Assembly: GCF_038595055.1 (NCBI RefSeq)
Contig: NZ_CP152002.1
Location: 3,392,501-3,456,500, forward strand
Direction: 5' to 3'
Origin: Paenibacillus sp. FSL R7-0345
Lineage (GTDB): Bacteria > Bacillota > Bacilli > Paenibacillales > Paenibacillaceae
DNA: 64,000 bases
Shown here: piece after piece, positions 62,307-64,000 of the stretch
How positions within the stretch are numbered: the stretch's first letter is position 1
Layout of the letters: each line of letters opens with the position of its first letter
Notes under the pieces: model-generated
What the model was told of the DNA's origin: nothing
Seen by the model: only the letters and a program-made list of their open reading frames with translations
The model's database searches: none
Translations under genes and position numbers: made by a program

Positions 62307-62389
62307 TTAAGGTTTCGGCAATCAAAATAACCTTCCATTATGAATTTGGGATGAATATATCGCATTGCTTGAGAAAGCCGAAGCCTTAA
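62307..62389 (+). promoter_or_regulatory. Long-range inverted repeat in the dehydrogenase leader
   Basis: TTAAGGTTTCGGC (62307-62319) and GCCGAAGCCTTAA (62377-62389) are complementary at 12 of 13 positions (the mismatch can form G-U) and enclose 57 bases. The second arm ends 17 bases before the GGGAGGAG ribosome site. No T-run follows, so it is not a terminator. A structured regulatory leader or a pair of operator half-sites. Confidence 0.5.
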
Positions 62390-62422
62390 AGTAACTGGCT
62401 AATTCCGGGAGGAGAAATCAGA

Positions 62423-63463
62423 ATGAAGAACAGAGCTTTTTATATGACAGGGCTTAAGGAAATGGAAATGAGAGAAATAGAGATGCCGGTACCTGCTAAA
62501 GGCGAGGTTATCGTCAAACTGGACTATGTGGGCATCTGCGGCTCGGATGTGCATTATCTGGAGCATGGCCGGATCGGCGATTTCGTGGTCGAGGGGGATT
62601 TTATACTGGGTCATGAATGTGCAGGTGAAGTTGTACAGCTTGGATCAGGCGTGAAGCATCTGAAGGTCGGTGACCGTGTGGCGCTGGAGCCGGGAATTAC
62701 CTGCGGCCAATGCGAATTCTGCAAAAGCGGAAAATATAATCTGTGTCCTGATGTCAAATTTCTGGCGACCCCGCCGTATCACGGCTGCCTGACGGATTAT
62801 ATCGCATTCCCGGAAAATATGGCGTTCAAGCTGCCGGACAACGTCTCCTCGGAAGAAGGAGCGCTGGTTGAGCCGTTGTCAGTAGGATTACATGCAGCAG
62901 CGCAGGGCGGTATCAAGCTGGGCGATCGGGTTGTGATCCTGGGTGCAGGGTGCATCGGTCTTGTAACTCTGCTGGCCTGCAAAGCCTTCGGGGCAACGGA
63001 TATTGTCGTGGTCGATATTATCGAGAAACGCCTTGAAGCAGCCAGACGGCTCGGTGCTACACAGGTCATTAATGCGAAGCATGAGAATGTACTGGAGGTA
63101 ATCGCTGGACTGACGGACGGGGCAGGAGTGGATAAAGTGATCGAAACGGCCGGCAGCGAGCATACGGTGAAGCAGACGCCATATCTGGTCAAACGCGGCG
63201 GCAGCATTGTACTTGTGGGCCTGGCGGCCAAGGATATCATAGATTTCGATTTCATGCAGATTATGTTCAAAGAGGCAGACATCAAGTCGGTTTTCCGCTA
63301 CCGCAACCTGTATCCTGCTGCGATCGGCGCGATTGCTGACGGCAAAATTGATGTTAAAGGGATCGTTACGCATGAGTTCGGCTTTGAGGAATCGCAGAAG
63401 GCGTTTGATTTTGTCATCGATAACAAAGAAGAGGTAGTTAAGGCAGTCATCCGAATGGGATAA
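62423..63463 (+). CDS. Zinc-dependent sorbitol/xylitol-type dehydrogenase
   Basis: A 346-residue medium-chain dehydrogenase oxidising polyols with NAD(P). The catalytic zinc site is 'VGICGSDVHYLEHG' and 'GHECAGEV', and the structural zinc lobe 'GITCGQCEFCKSGKYNLCPDVKF' keeps four Cys. 'PPYHGCLTDYIAFPENMAFKLPDNVSSEEGALVEPLSVGLHA' is the sorbitol-dehydrogenase signature, and 'VILGAGCIGLVTLLACKAFGATDIVVVD' the NAD fold. Asp at the end of the second strand favours NAD. GGGAGGAG lies 8 bases before the ATG. Control by the upstream ROK protein is inferred. Ends at a hairpin terminator. Confidence 0.9.
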   Translation: MKNRAFYMTGLKEMEMREIEMPVPAKGEVIVKLDYVGICGSDVHYLEHGRIGDFVVEGDFILGHECAGEVVQLGSGVKHLKVGDRVALEPGITCGQCEFCKSGKYNLCPDVKFLATPPYHGCLTDYIAFPENMAFKLPDNVSSEEGALVEPLSVGLHAAAQGGIKLGDRVVILGAGCIGLVTLLACKAFGATDIVVVDIIEKRLEAARRLGATQVINAKHENVLEVIAGLTDGAGVDKVIETAGSEHTVKQTPYLVKRGGSIVLVGLAAKDIIDFDFMQIMFKEADIKSVFRYRNLYPAAIGAIADGKIDVKGIVTHEFGFEESQKAFDFVIDNKEEVVKAVIRMG

Positions 63464-63494
63464 TTCGTGCATCGTATAGTTGTTTATAAGACAA

Positions 63495-63527
63495 CCCGGC
63501 CGTCGTAATGACGGTGCGGGCTTTTTT
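63495..63527 (+). terminator. Terminator of the dehydrogenase gene
   Basis: CCCGGCCGTC, GTAAT loop, GACGGTGCGGG, then CTTTTTTG. Confidence 0.85.
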
Positions 63528-63578
63528 GTGCTGCAGCTTTAGCGGTTTGTAAAAGCATTGTAAAAATTTAAAATAATA

Positions 63579-63607
63579 TTGACATTTTTCTCTGGGTTAA
63601 ATATATT
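63579..63607 (+). promoter_or_regulatory. Strong promoter of the metal ABC operon
   Basis: Perfect TTGACA (63579-63584), 17-base spacer, TATATT (63602-63607), in AT-rich DNA. The transcript would start near 63614. Confidence 0.85.
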
Positions 63608-63623
63608 GTACCTAAGAATAAAA

Positions 63624-63639
63624 GTTTCACGAGGGAAAC
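63624..63639. promoter_or_regulatory. MntR-like operator in the leader of the metal ABC operon
   Basis: GTTTC-ACGAGG-GAAAC is an inverted repeat at about +11 to +26. It resembles the B. subtilis mntA MntR box as I recall it (TTTGCATGAGGGAAACT). Its place just downstream of the promoter suits repression. Confidence 0.5.
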
Positions 63640-63746
63640 AAATGTTGTATAAAGACTAAATGTTAACCGTGAAGAAAATAGTTGCCCGCGTAAAAAAGGA
63701 TGTGGGGGAAGTACATAAACCCATCGAGGAGACAGGAGACGATACT

Positions 63747-64000
63747 GTGATTGAGATTAAAGACCTGAATGTTGACTATTTCGGCAACCCGGTATTGGAA
63801 AACATCAATCTTGACATCCCCTTCGGCTATTCGGTCGGGATTATCGGGCCCAACGGGGCCGGCAAATCAACCTTTATCAAGGCACTGCTAGAAGTAGTCA
63901 GAAAGCGCAGCGGCAGTGTGAAGGTAGATGGCACCGCAATCTCCGGCTATAAGCGCAATATCGCCTATGTGCCGCAAAAAAATGATATTGACCTTACCTT
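63747..64000 (+). CDS. Manganese/zinc ABC transporter ATP-binding protein (5' part)
   Basis: Partial gene running off the window (84 codons seen). Translation from the GTG: 'IEIKDLNVDYFGNPVLENIN' then Walker A 'GIIGPNGAGKSTFIKALLEV' and Q-loop 'NIAYVPQKNDIDLT'. The 'VPQ(K/R)xxIDxxFP' form is typical of MntB/ZnuC-type metal importers. GACAGGAGAC precedes the GTG. The perfect promoter and MntR-like site upstream favour manganese. The rest of the operon lies outside the window. Confidence 0.85.
   Translation, partial: MIEIKDLNVDYFGNPVLENINLDIPFGYSVGIIGPNGAGKSTFIKALLEVVRKRSGSVKVDGTAISGYKRNIAYVPQKNDIDLT

Noticed and set aside
1..64000. Insertion sequences, prophage, CRISPR arrays, rRNA and tRNA genes
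   Set aside because: No transposase or integrase motif, no evenly spaced repeats, and no tRNA or rRNA signature was seen on either strand.

Overview
The window looks like a chromosomal segment of a Gram-positive, Paenibacillus-type Bacillota. Base composition is about 50% GC, Shine-Dalgarno sequences are strong (AAGGAGG type), and TTG and GTG starts are frequent. Other pointers are a triple S-layer-homology (SLH) cell-wall protein, RNase J, the bacillithiol deacetylase BshB2 with its YojF partner, YwiC and a NreABC nitrate-regulation system. I found no rRNA, tRNA, CRISPR array, intact insertion sequence or phage genes. Gene density is high and most genes lie in short operons separated by clear hairpin terminators.

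Layout. 1-6 kb: an operon of a GNAT/large-domain fusion, an amidohydrolase, an FAD oxidoreductase and a nitroreductase, then a small DUF2188-like protein. 6-12 kb: an amino acid permease, a LysE-type exporter, RNase J, a YjbR protein and a PQQ-type sugar dehydrogenase lipoprotein. 12-15 kb: an RpiR regulator divergent from two overlapping Gfo/Idh/MocA oxidoreductases. 15-23 kb: a 1510-residue surface metallophosphoesterase with SLH domains, a GH2 glycosidase and a remnant of an aldo/keto reductase. 23-29.6 kb: a nucleoside-deoxyribosyltransferase-like protein, a degenerate ROK regulator, a chemoreceptor, an unrecognised protein and a GH5 glucanase.

29.7-48.8 kb is a coherent nitrate/nitric oxide respiration island: flavin reductase, flavohemoglobin (hmp), NsrR, a hemerythrin, narGHJI, nreABC, a second hemerythrin, a NarK/NarT-type nitrate transporter carrying an extra C-terminal PAS domain, moeA, moaA, an acetolactate synthase and YwiC. 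NarGHI reduces nitrate, MoeA and MoaA supply its cofactor, and NreABC senses oxygen and nitrate. Hmp and the hemerythrins handle NO, and NsrR senses NO. GGG-N4-CCC palindromes that fit an NreC box lie upstream of narG and of the transporter gene. A 23-bp NsrR-like palindrome lies between hmp and nsrR.

48.8-64 kb: a polar amino acid ABC transporter, a small hypothetical gene with yojF-bshB2, an NCS2 permease divergent from a LysR regulator, and an MFS exporter divergent from a second LysR regulator. These are followed by a GNAT acetyltransferase, a short UvrA-like ABC protein, a ROK regulator and a sorbitol/xylitol-type dehydrogenase with an unusual leader. The window ends in the start of a Mn/Zn ABC transporter ATPase gene behind a strong promoter and a MntR-like operator.

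The observations most worth following are the PAS-fused nitrate transporter, the matching placement of putative NreC boxes before narG and the transporter, the antisense arrangement of nsrR and the hemerythrin, the structured leader of the dehydrogenase, and the likely ATT start of the LysE-type gene. All family assignments come from reading motifs; no database search was run.
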